The position numbers were made by a program, and so were the translations under genes. Positions 18,892 to 25,704 of a stretch of 64,000 bases of DNA are shown here, in pieces. Each line of letters starts with the position of its first letter. The first letter of the stretch is position 1. Source of the DNA: Aeromonas hydrophila subsp. hydrophila ATCC 7966. GTDB lineage: Bacteria; Pseudomonadota; Gammaproteobacteria; Enterobacterales; Aeromonadaceae. The notes below the pieces were generated by a model, which saw only the letters and a program-made list of their open reading frames with translations, made no database searches and was not told the DNA's origin. The stretch covers positions 738,501 through 802,500 of the forward strand of contig NC_008570.1 of NCBI RefSeq assembly GCF_000014805.1, given 5' to 3'.

Positions 18892-20115
18892 CTAGATCAT
18901 GGCGACCAGCAGGTAGGCGTTGAGCCCGATCACTAGGGCGACGATGAGGCGGCCGACCGCCTGGGTCACCGGGTGGTTGCGATACTCCCCCATCAGGGCG
19001 CGATCGCCGGTCAATATCAGCAGCGGAATGAGCGCCAGCGCGATGCCGAAGCTCAGCACCACCTGGCTCAGCACCAGGATTTCGGTGGTGTTGAGGCCCA
19101 TGGCGATCACCACGAAGGCGGGGGCCATGGTGATGGCGCGGCGCAGCCAGAGCGGGATGGTGAAGCGCACGAAGCCCTGCATCACCACTTGGCCGGCCAG
19201 CGTGCCCACTACGGTAGAGCTGATGCCGGAGGCGACCAGCGAGAGGCCGAACAGGGTGGCGGCCGCCTGGCCCAGCAGCGGGGTGAGGGTCTGGTAGGCA
19301 GACTCCAGCTCCGCTACCTGCTGATTGCCGGAGCTGTGGAAGGCGGCCGCGGCCATGGCCATCATGGCCAGGTTGACGAAGCCGGCGATGGTCATGGCGA
19401 TGGCCACGTCGACCCGGGTGGTGTGCAGCCGCTGGGGGACCGAGCCCTGATCCTGGGTGTGCTGGGTCAGTGCCGAGTGCAGGTAGATGACGTGGGGCAT
19501 CACGGTGGCACCGAGCACGCCGGCCGCCAGATAGACGGCGTCGCTGTTGGGCAGGCCGGGGAAGAGGGCACCCTCCAGCAGGCTCGGCAGGTGGGGGCGG
19601 GAGAACACCAGCTCGACGATGTAGGCCGCCGCCACGAACAGCAGCAGGCCGCCCACCACGAACTCCAGCGGTTTCTGGCCGCGGGATTGCAGCATCAGAA
19701 TGCCCCAGGTGACCACGGCGGTGATGCCGGCCCCTTCCAGCAGGGTGACCCCGAGCAGCAGCTTGAAGCCCACGGCCGCACCGATGAATTCGGCCAGATC
19801 AGTGGCCATGGCGATGATCTCCGCCTGTACCCAGTAAGCCCAGACTGCTGGCTTGGGCAGCCGGTCGCGAATGTGCTCCGCCAGGTTCTTGCCGGTGACG
19901 ATGCCGAGTTTGGCCGAGAGGGTCTGCACCAGCATGGCCATCAGGTTGGCCCATACCACTACCCACAGCAGCTGGTAGCCGAAGGTGGATCCGGCCTGAA
20001 TGTTGGTAGCGAAGTTGCCCGGATCTATGTAGCCGATGGCGGCGATAAAAGCCGGCCCGAGCAGGGTTAGCTTGAATTTGCGGGCCGGGATGGCCGTGGT
20101 CAGCGCGGGTTGCAT
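18892..20115 (-). CDS. mntH: manganese/divalent-metal Nramp transporter MntH
   Basis: 407 residues (E. coli MntH has 412). It is a proton-coupled importer of Mn2+ and Fe2+ at the inner membrane. The metal-site helix 1 has DPGN ([11 protein letters not shown]) and helix 6 has MPH ([14 protein letters not shown]), both diagnostic of Nramp. Eleven hydrophobic helices are evident. The ATG at 20115 is preferred since GGAGG lies eight bases before it; the frame stays open 45 codons upstream with no family similarity. A Fur-like box is centred about 50 bases upstream. Confidence 0.95.
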   Translation of the reverse strand: MQPALTTAIPARKFKLTLLGPAFIAAIGYIDPGNFATNIQAGSTFGYQLLWVVVWANLMAMLVQTLSAKLGIVTGKNLAEHIRDRLPKPAVWAYWVQAEIIAMATDLAEFIGAAVGFKLLLGVTLLEGAGITAVVTWGILMLQSRGQKPLEFVVGGLLLFVAAAYIVELVFSRPHLPSLLEGALFPGLPNSDAVYLAAGVLGATVMPHVIYLHSALTQHTQDQGSVPQRLHTTRVDVAIAMTIAGFVNLAMMAMAAAAFHSSGNQQVAELESAYQTLTPLLGQAAATLFGLSLVASGISSTVVGTLAGQVVMQGFVRFTIPLWLRRAITMAPAFVVIAMGLNTTEILVLSQVVLSFGIALALIPLLILTGDRALMGEYRNHPVTQAVGRLIVALVIGLNAYLLVAMI

Positions 20116-20156
20116 GGTATCAGCCTCCATAAGTGCATGGAGATAGAATAGATCTA

Positions 20157-20175
20157 AATGATAATTATTATCAAT
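20157..20175. promoter_or_regulatory. Fur-box-like operator upstream of mntH
   Basis: ATGATAATTATTATCAATT matches the Fur consensus GATAATGATAATCATTATC closely, with TGATAAT and ATTATCA half sites. It lies in the promoter region of mntH on the minus strand, predicting repression by iron-loaded Fur. An MntR site was not recognised. It is about 65 bases upstream of the rpsF -10 on the other side. Confidence 0.8.
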
Positions 20176-20222
20176 TGAAGTTTTGTATTGTTCCCATAGA
20201 TAAAAACATCGGTGGCGGCTGG

Positions 20223-20251
20223 TTGCAGTGGGGGATGGGATTTTGTACAAT
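20223..20251 (+). promoter_or_regulatory. sigma-70 promoter of the rpsF operon
   Basis: TTGCAG and TACAAT hexamers are separated by exactly 17 bases. The -10 ends 101 bases before the rpsF start, leaving a long leader that includes a structured element. Confidence 0.75.
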
Positions 20252-20295
20252 ACGCCGCCCTAGAAAAGCAGCGTCTAAACACCATTATGTTCCTT

Positions 20296-20328
20296 GCCTC
20301 CGAGGTTTGGCTGCACCTGGGCGGAGGC
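20296..20328 (+). promoter_or_regulatory. hairpin in rpsF leader, candidate S6:S18 autoregulatory element
   Basis: GCCTCCG (20296-20302) pairs with CGGAGGC (20322-20328), and inside it AGGT pairs with ACCT, leaving a three-base bulge. It lies 24 bases before rpsF. Many bacteria regulate this operon by binding the S6:S18 complex to a leader hairpin with a CCG trinucleotide in a bulge; the CCG is present here and alternative pairings could expose it. Match to the published motif has not been tested. Confidence 0.5.
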
Positions 20329-20352
20329 TGAATTAATCCGTAAGGAGCTAAA

Positions 20353-20739
20353 ATGCGTCATTACGAAATCGTCTTCATGGTTCATCCGGACCAGAGCGAG
20401 CAAGTACCTGGCATGATCGAGCGTTACACCGGCGCCATCACCACCTCCGGTGGTACCATTCATCGCCTGGAAGATTGGGGCCGTCGTCAGCTGGCTTACC
20501 CGATCGACAAACTGCACAAAGCCCACTACGTTCTGATGAACGTAGAAGCAGAGCAAGCCGTTATCGATGAGCTGGAAACCAACTTCCGCTTCAACGATGC
20601 CGTTATCCGCAACATGATCATGCGCACCAAGCACGCCGTGACTGAAGTTTCTCCGATGGCCAAGGCCAAGGAAGAGCGCTTCACCCGTCGTGACGACGAG
20701 CGCCGCGAAGAAGCTACTGAAGCTGCTTCCGAAGAGTAA
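20353..20739 (+). CDS. rpsF: 30S ribosomal protein S6
   Basis: 128 residues. S6 binds the central domain of 16S rRNA as a heterodimer with S18. [25 protein letters not shown] and the [19 protein letters not shown] segment are diagnostic. The acidic tail ending EATEAASEE is the substrate region of RimK-type glutamate addition in E. coli. TAAGGAG precedes the ATG. The next gene, 30 bases on, is rpsR, with no priB between them. Confidence 0.98.
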   Translation: MRHYEIVFMVHPDQSEQVPGMIERYTGAITTSGGTIHRLEDWGRRQLAYPIDKLHKAHYVLMNVEAEQAVIDELETNFRFNDAVIRNMIMRTKHAVTEVSPMAKAKEERFTRRDDERREEATEAASEE

Positions 20740-20757
20740 TTCTGGATCACTGACTAG

Positions 20758-21000
<243 letters not shown>

Positions 21001-21052
21001 GAATCGGTCCGGCGCTTAAGCCTAACTCAACGAAATTTATAGAGGAAAGGTA

Positions 21053-21499
21053 ATGCAAGTTATCCTGCTCGACAAAATCGCCAAACTGGGCGGTCTGGGT
21101 GACCAAGTTTCCGTGAAAGCTGGTTATGCCCGTAACTACCTGATCCCGCAAGGCAAAGCTGTTATGGCTACCAAGGCCAACATCGAGACCTTCGATGCTC
21201 GCCGTGCTGAACTGGAAGCCAAACTGGCTGCCGGTAAAGCTGCCGCTGAAGAGCGCGCTGCCAAGCTGGGTGAACTGGCTGCCGTTGTTATCGCCTCCAA
21301 GTCTGGCGACGAAGGCAAGCTGTTCGGTTCCATCGGTACCCGTGACGTGGCTGAAGCCATCACTGCTGCCGGCGTAGCCGTTGCCAAGAGCGAAGTCCGC
21401 ATGGGCAACGTTCTGCGTAACACCGGTGACTACGAAGTTGTTGTTCAGCTGCACGCTGACGTCAAAGCAACCGTACAGATCCAGGTTGTTGCCCTGTAA
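21053..21499 (+). CDS. rplI: 50S ribosomal protein L9
   Basis: 148 residues. [22 protein letters not shown] is the conserved N-terminal globular domain with its rRNA-binding GYARNYLIP segment, joined by the long exposed helix (about 41-75, Ala/Glu/Lys-rich) to the C-terminal domain. L9 projects from the L1 side of the large subunit and supports frame maintenance. GAGGAAAGG precedes the ATG; it closes the operon before a strong terminator. Confidence 0.98.
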
Positions 21500-21518
21500 T
21501 AGCGATTCGCTTTTGCAG

Positions 21519-21550
21519 AAAAAACCCGCGCACTTGCGCGGGTTTTTTAT
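21519..21550 (+). terminator. terminator of the rpsF-rpsR-rplI operon
   Basis: ACCCGCGC-ACTT-GCGCGGGT forms an 8-bp stem, flanked by six A on the left and TTTTTT on the right, 20 bases after the rplI stop. Confidence 0.95.
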
Positions 21551-21600
21551 TTTCAGGCCCAGGGTTAGAGTAAGGATCCGTTCTTCTGGAGGAGATCCCT

Positions 21601-22341
21601 ATGGCCTGGGTCGAAGGTCGCGTCCTTGAGCGTATCGAGTGGACGCCCACCCTGTTCTCCCTGCGTGTGGCGGCCGAGCTGGCCCCCTACAAGGCGGGGC
21701 AATTCACCAAACTGGCCCTCGAGCAGGGCGATCGCCGCGTCCAGCGGGCCTACTCCTTCGTCAATCCCCCGTCAGCCCCCTATCACGAGTTCTATTTCGT
21801 CGAGATCCCCGATGGGGAACTGACTCCGTCCCTCGGTTCCCTGCAAGCGGGCGACAGCCTGCTGGTGCAATCCCTGGCGACCGGTTTTCTGACCCTGGAC
21901 GAGGTACCGGCCGGGCGCGATCTCTGGCTGCTCTCCACCGGTACCGCCATCGGCCCCTTCCTCTCCATGCTGGCCGACGGAGAAGCCTTCGCCCGTTTCG
22001 AGAATCTGGTGCTGGTGCACGGGGTGCGCAAGGGGGAAGAGCTGAGCTACCGGGAGCTTATCGTGGGGTTTGCCGCCCGCCACGGCGAGCGTTTTCGCTA
22101 TGTGCCTTTCGTCAGCCGGGAGGAATGGCCCGAGGCGATGGCAGGGCGGATCCCGGCAGCCATTGCCGACGGTCGGCTGCAGGCGCGGGTCGGGCTGGAA
22201 TTTGCCCCTGAGCTGAGTCAGGTGCTGATCTGCGGCAACCCGGCCATGGTGAAGGAGACCCAGCAGACCCTGCTGTCATTGGGGCTGGCCAAGAACCTGC
22301 GGCGGGCGCCCGGCAACATCAGTGCGGAGAACTACTGGTAG
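21601..22341 (+). CDS. fpr: ferredoxin/flavodoxin-NADP+ reductase
   Basis: 246 residues, like E. coli Fpr (248). An FAD-binding domain (about 1-100) carries RAYSFVNPP, the flavin-contact RxYS motif, and the NADP domain (about 105-246) carries STGTAIGPFLSML and CGNPAMVKETQ. The C-terminus ends with aromatic ENYW, close to the Fpr terminal Trp that stacks on the flavin. The enzyme moves electrons between NADPH and ferredoxin or flavodoxin, and in E. coli it is a SoxRS target; no SoxS site was identified here. GGAGGAG precedes the ATG. Confidence 0.95.
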   Translation: MAWVEGRVLERIEWTPTLFSLRVAAELAPYKAGQFTKLALEQGDRRVQRAYSFVNPPSAPYHEFYFVEIPDGELTPSLGSLQAGDSLLVQSLATGFLTLDEVPAGRDLWLLSTGTAIGPFLSMLADGEAFARFENLVLVHGVRKGEELSYRELIVGFAARHGERFRYVPFVSREEWPEAMAGRIPAAIADGRLQARVGLEFAPELSQVLICGNPAMVKETQQTLLSLGLAKNLRRAPGNISAENYW

Positions 22342-22349
22342 AGAAATGG

Positions 22350-22373
22350 ACACAGGGGCCTCGGCCCCTGTGT
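22350..22373. terminator. terminator-like inverted repeat between convergent genes
   Basis: ACACAGGGGCC-TC-GGCCCCTGTGT is an 11-bp perfect stem between fpr and the convergent small exported protein gene. No T-run follows on either strand, so it may be a weak or Rho-assisted terminator. Confidence 0.55.
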
Positions 22374-22393
22374 CAGGGTAACGGGGATGAGGA

Positions 22394-22711
22394 TCAATTC
22401 TTCTTGCTGTTGCCGTTGCCTTTCTGCTTGTTGTGGCCCTGGCCCGGGTTGTTGCCGCTGTGGATGCTGCGGTTGTAGTGGTCCCGGTATTTGCCGTCCA
22501 TCTTGTCGCAGTTGAGCTGGATGCGGCTGTCGCCGATGCCGAGATCGAGGCAGTTGCTCTGCCACCAGTCGTACTCTTTCTGATCCCAGTTGATGTCCAG
22601 CTTGATGTCGTCGGTGGAGAGTTTGACGCCATCGTTGTTCTTGGAGGGGGGCGCCGCCATGGCCATGCCTTGGACGAGCAGCAGGGAGAGCAGCAGTATG
22701 GATTTGTGCAT
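22394..22711 (-). CDS. small exported protein of unknown function
   Basis: 105 residues. A clear Sec signal peptide (MHKSILLLSLLLVQGMAMA, cleavage after AMA) is followed by a mature region of about 85 residues with two cysteines (NCLDLG and LNCDKM) that could form a disulphide in the periplasm. The C-terminal 30 residues are rich in Gly, Asn and Lys (GNNPGQGHNKQKGNGNSKKN) and look disordered and basic. I do not recognise a family. It is convergent with fpr and has its own promoter region in the following roughly 300-base gap. Confidence 0.75.
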   Translation of the reverse strand: MHKSILLLSLLLVQGMAMAAPPSKNNDGVKLSTDDIKLDINWDQKEYDWWQSNCLDLGIGDSRIQLNCDKMDGKYRDHYNRSIHSGNNPGQGHNKQKGNGNSKKN

Positions 22712-23013
22712 GATGACCTCGAGTGCGGAAGGATTGGTCTCAGTGTAGAAGCTGGCGCCTTAACCGGGCCGGAACTAGGCACGACGTCAGCTGGCGGGCA
22801 TGTCATGCCGGCTTGCAGCGGGCGGGCAGGCGATCAGGCTAGCGGGGTTTTCTGCGGCAGACAACGGGGAAGCGTCGACAATTTGCCCAATCTGGTCGCA
22901 GCCTGTCCGTTTGTGAAGGTATCTGAGTCAATTCAAATGATTAGCCTTCATTCTGTGGCTCGGCTGACTATAATCGGCAGCCAACTTTTCCTGCATATCG
23001 CACCCCCTTCATC
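22712..23013. other. intergenic region without a gene
   Basis: About 300 bases between divergent genes. No ORF with coding character and no RNA gene was recognised. An imperfect palindrome around 22797-22815 (GGCATG-T-CATGCC at the core) is the only structure noted; promoters for both flanking genes should lie here. Confidence 0.5.
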
Positions 23014-24012
23014 ATGACTACACAGGCTTCTACCGTGCTGCGCTACCCCAAGGGGTGGTTCGCCTTGACCACGGTGTACAGTTTTACCGGGCTGGCCATT
23101 CTGGCCTCCATCGTCTTCTCCCTGCTGCTGTTTCTCTCCATCGACGAGAACCCCCTGATGAAGTGGTTGTTCGGCGGCCTGGCCATCATTTTCGAGCTGG
23201 GCAAGTTCTACGTCTGGTACGAGTACGGTGAGTGCAAGGCGCGGCGGGAGCTGAGCGGGGCCTTCTGGTCGTTGCTGTTCTACAGCGTGCTGGCGGCCAT
23301 CTCCATCGGTGGCAGCATAGGCGGCATCAACAGCGCCACCAACACCATACTCAACCAGCAGGCGCGCCATGAGCGGGAGATCGCCCGCTTCGACGAGCAG
23401 ATCGCCAGCATAGAGCGGCAGATCCAGCTCAACGAGGAGGCGGCCCGCAAGTACATCGAGATGGCGCGCATCTCCAGCGGCGTCAGCGGGTTGCAGCAGG
23501 CCAACACCAAGCTCAGGCTGCGCCAGGATGAGCTGCGCCAGGAGCGCGATGCCAAGCCCATCAACGAGCAATCCTCCATGCTGGGACTGATGAGCAGCCT
23601 GGCGGATGGGGTGGGAATGAGCATCAGTCAGGTGCAGTTTCTGCTGGTCTGCTTCCTCTCCGTGCTGCTCGACGTGTTCGGCGCCTTCTTCGTCAGCCTG
23701 ATCGGCGAGGAGAACCGCTTTCGTCGCAGCTGGCTGTGGCAGCAGGCCAGGGAGCAGACCCTGGCCCGCCAGGCGGAAGCGGCAGCCATGGTGCCTGCCG
23801 TGATGGCCAGACCGGAGCCCGAGCCGGAGGTGGTGGCTCAGGTGCGCAGCGCGCTGGAGAGCGGTGAGCTCAAGTGCAGCAAGCGGCGGGTCGCAGAGGC
23901 GCTGTCGCTGTCGCTGGAGGAGGTGGATCGGGTGTTCCAGCATCTGCTGGCCCAGGGGGTGCTGGGGCAGGGCAGCAACCGCCACTACCATCTCAGCTCG
24001 CAGGGGAGTTGA
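23014..24012 (+). CDS. membrane protein with coiled coil and C-terminal winged-helix-like segment
   Basis: 332 residues, family not recognised. Visible order: a cytoplasmic start, hydrophobic segments at about 17-44 and 52-66, another at about 85-107, a long charged coiled coil (about 112-185: HEREIARFDEQIASIERQIQ onward), a hydrophobic segment at about 205-230 (VQFLLVCFLSVLLDVFGAFF), then a soluble tail. The last 60 residues (SKRRVAEALSLSLEEVDRVF to HYHL) read like a winged helix-turn-helix. A helix-turn-helix attached to membrane helices suggests a membrane-tethered regulator or a DNA/protein anchor, but there is no functional evidence. It is monocistronic, followed by a terminator. Confidence 0.75.
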   Translation: MTTQASTVLRYPKGWFALTTVYSFTGLAILASIVFSLLLFLSIDENPLMKWLFGGLAIIFELGKFYVWYEYGECKARRELSGAFWSLLFYSVLAAISIGGSIGGINSATNTILNQQARHEREIARFDEQIASIERQIQLNEEAARKYIEMARISSGVSGLQQANTKLRLRQDELRQERDAKPINEQSSMLGLMSSLADGVGMSISQVQFLLVCFLSVLLDVFGAFFVSLIGEENRFRRSWLWQQAREQTLARQAEAAAMVPAVMARPEPEPEVVAQVRSALESGELKCSKRRVAEALSLSLEEVDRVFQHLLAQGVLGQGSNRHYHLSSQGS

Positions 24013-24017
24013 TCATC

Positions 24018-24043
24018 AGGCCACCGCAGGGTGGCCTTTTTAT
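24018..24043 (+). terminator. Rho-independent terminator
   Basis: AGGCCACC-GCAG-GGTGGCCT followed by TTTTATT, directly after the coiled-coil membrane protein gene. Confidence 0.9.
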
Positions 24044-24061
24044 TGCCGCGTGGGGGCTGTG

Positions 24062-24229
24062 CTAGTGGGTCAGCACCATCATCAGGCTGAGGAAGGCGGC
24101 CAGCCCGCCACCGATGCCGATGATCCAGTAAAAGCCCTTGGCCCCCTGTTTGAGCGGGATGCGGAAGTAGAGCAGAAACGCCCACCACCCCAGGGCCAGC
24201 AACAGAGGAATAAGAAACATTCGAGCCAT
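24062..24229 (-). CDS. small two-helix membrane protein
   Basis: 55 residues: MARMFLIPLLLALGWWAFLLYF is the first hydrophobic helix, RIPLKQGAKG a basic loop, and FYWIIGIGGGLAAFLSLMMVLTH the second helix. AGGA five bases before the ATG at 24229 supports this start over an upstream ATG at 24265. Small integral membrane proteins of this kind are common; no family or function is recognised. It diverges from the oxidoreductase gene. Confidence 0.65.
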   Translation of the reverse strand: MARMFLIPLLLALGWWAFLLYFRIPLKQGAKGFYWIIGIGGGLAAFLSLMMVLTH

Positions 24230-24285
24230 GGTGTCCTCGCTGTTATTCTGTTGACCCTTGATCAATCAACAGGATGGATTGTGCA

Positions 24286-25251
24286 ATGACGCAGCTACAG
24301 ATTACCGCATTCGGTGACCCCTCGGTACTTCGGCTCAACCCTTCCCTGGACAAGGTGCCAGCCGACGGCGAAGTGCGGGTGCGCATCTGCTTTGCGGGGG
24401 TCAACCCCATCGATGCCAAGACCCGGGCCGGCCTCGGCTGGGCGGCGGCCCAGAACAAGGACAAGCTGCCCTGGACGCCGGGCTATGACGTGGCCGGGGT
24501 GGTGGAGAAGATAGGCCCCGGCGTCACCGCGCTGGCCGAGGGGGATCGAGTGTGCGGCATGGTGGGCTTTCCCCTCGCGGCCGGCGGCTACGGCGAGTCC
24601 GTGGTGGCGCGCGAGGAGGAGCTGGTCAGGCTGGAAGATATTGGCCTCAGACAGGGGGCGGCGCTGCCGCTAGCGGGCCTCACCGCCTGGCAGGGGCTGT
24701 TTGAACACGGCGCCCTCAAGGCGGGGCAACGGGTGCTGATCCTGGCCGGTGCCGGCGGTGTCGGCCACCTGGCGGTGCAGTTTGCCAGCGCCTATGGCGC
24801 CGAGGTGGTGGCGACGGCGAGTCGCGACAACCACAGCTTCCTGCACGGGCTGGGGGCCAGTCGGATGGTGGATTACCATGACGCAGACTGGGTAGCCCAG
24901 GTGGGTCAGGTCGAGCTGGTGCTGGATCTGGTGGGGGGCGAGAGCGGCAAGGCGGCGCTCGCCTGCGTCAAGCCAGGTGGCCGGCTGGTGACGGTGCCCA
25001 CCATCAGCGCCCAGCAGATCAAGGATGCCGCGGCCGGCAGCGCCATCGAGGTGCTCGGCATGCTGGTACACCCCGACCGCCAGCAGCTGAGCCAGATGCT
25101 GACCTTGCTGCGCCAGGGTGAGGTTCAGGTCACGGTCGCCGGGGAGTATGCCCTGGCCGAGGGGGCGCTGGCCCATCAGGCCATCGAGCAGGGCCACGTG
25201 CGCGGCAAGCTGTTGCTGCGTATGCCTGCCGCGGAGACTCTTGCCGGATGA
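24286..25251 (+). CDS. zinc-independent MDR-family NAD(P)H:quinone oxidoreductase
   Basis: 321 residues of the medium-chain dehydrogenase/reductase superfamily. The catalytic-domain signature (FAGVNPIDAKTRAG, PGYDVAGVVEKIGPGV) and the Rossmann motif AGAGGVGHLAVQFA (about 150-165) are present. The zinc-ligand cysteines of alcohol dehydrogenases are missing, so it is a quinone- or enone-reductase type. AGGATGG lies eight bases before the ATG at 24286, which is preferred to an ATG four codons upstream. Its stop overlaps the start of the next gene (ATGA), so the two are coupled. Confidence 0.9.
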   Translation: MTQLQITAFGDPSVLRLNPSLDKVPADGEVRVRICFAGVNPIDAKTRAGLGWAAAQNKDKLPWTPGYDVAGVVEKIGPGVTALAEGDRVCGMVGFPLAAGGYGESVVAREEELVRLEDIGLRQGAALPLAGLTAWQGLFEHGALKAGQRVLILAGAGGVGHLAVQFASAYGAEVVATASRDNHSFLHGLGASRMVDYHDADWVAQVGQVELVLDLVGGESGKAALACVKPGGRLVTVPTISAQQIKDAAAGSAIEVLGMLVHPDRQQLSQMLTLLRQGEVQVTVAGEYALAEGALAHQAIEQGHVRGKLLLRMPAAETLAG

Positions 25252-25685
25252 ACGGCATCACCGAGCTGGGGCTCGGCTGGCTGTTTCTGAGCGCCTTCAC
25301 CTCCGCCACCCTGCTGCCCGGCAGCTCGGAAGTGCTGCTGGGCGCCATGGCGACCAAGGGGGAGTGGAGCATGGTCAGCCTGCTGCTGTGGGCGACGCTG
25401 GGCAACACCCTCGGCTCCATGACCACCTGGTGGCTCGGCTGGCTCGCCACCTTCAAGAAAAAACCGGAAGATTTTCAAGGCCGTGGGGAACAAAAAGCCC
25501 TCGGCTGGCTCAAACAACATGGCCACTGGTGTCTGCTGCTGGCCTGGACGCCGGTGATCGGCGATGGTCTCTGTCTGCTGGCCGGCTGGCTGCGTCTCTC
25601 CTTCTGGCGCTCTCTCATTCTCATCGGGCTCGGCAAATTGTTGCGTTATGCCCTGGTCTTTCTGCTGGCCAGGCAGATCTTCTAG
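25248..25685 (+). CDS. yqaA: YqaA-family (DedA-like) inner membrane protein
   Basis: 145 residues with four or five hydrophobic helices. SAFTSATLLPGSSEVLLGAM and ATLGNTLGSMTTWWLGW are typical of the VTT/DedA superfamily, whose members include undecaprenyl-phosphate and phospholipid flippases; YqaA itself is uncharacterised. The re-entrant motif region (TPVIGDGLCLLAGWLRL) is also present. Translation is coupled to the upstream oxidoreductase by a four-base overlap. Confidence 0.82.
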   Translation: MNGITELGLGWLFLSAFTSATLLPGSSEVLLGAMATKGEWSMVSLLLWATLGNTLGSMTTWWLGWLATFKKKPEDFQGRGEQKALGWLKQHGHWCLLLAWTPVIGDGLCLLAGWLRLSFWRSLILIGLGKLLRYALVFLLARQIF

Positions 25686-25704
25686 CTTCACTCACGAGGT
25701 AACC

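Noticed and set aside
22794..22820. operator at GGCATGTCATGCC
   Set aside because: Pairing breaks down outside 13 bases, and no regulator gene is adjacent.
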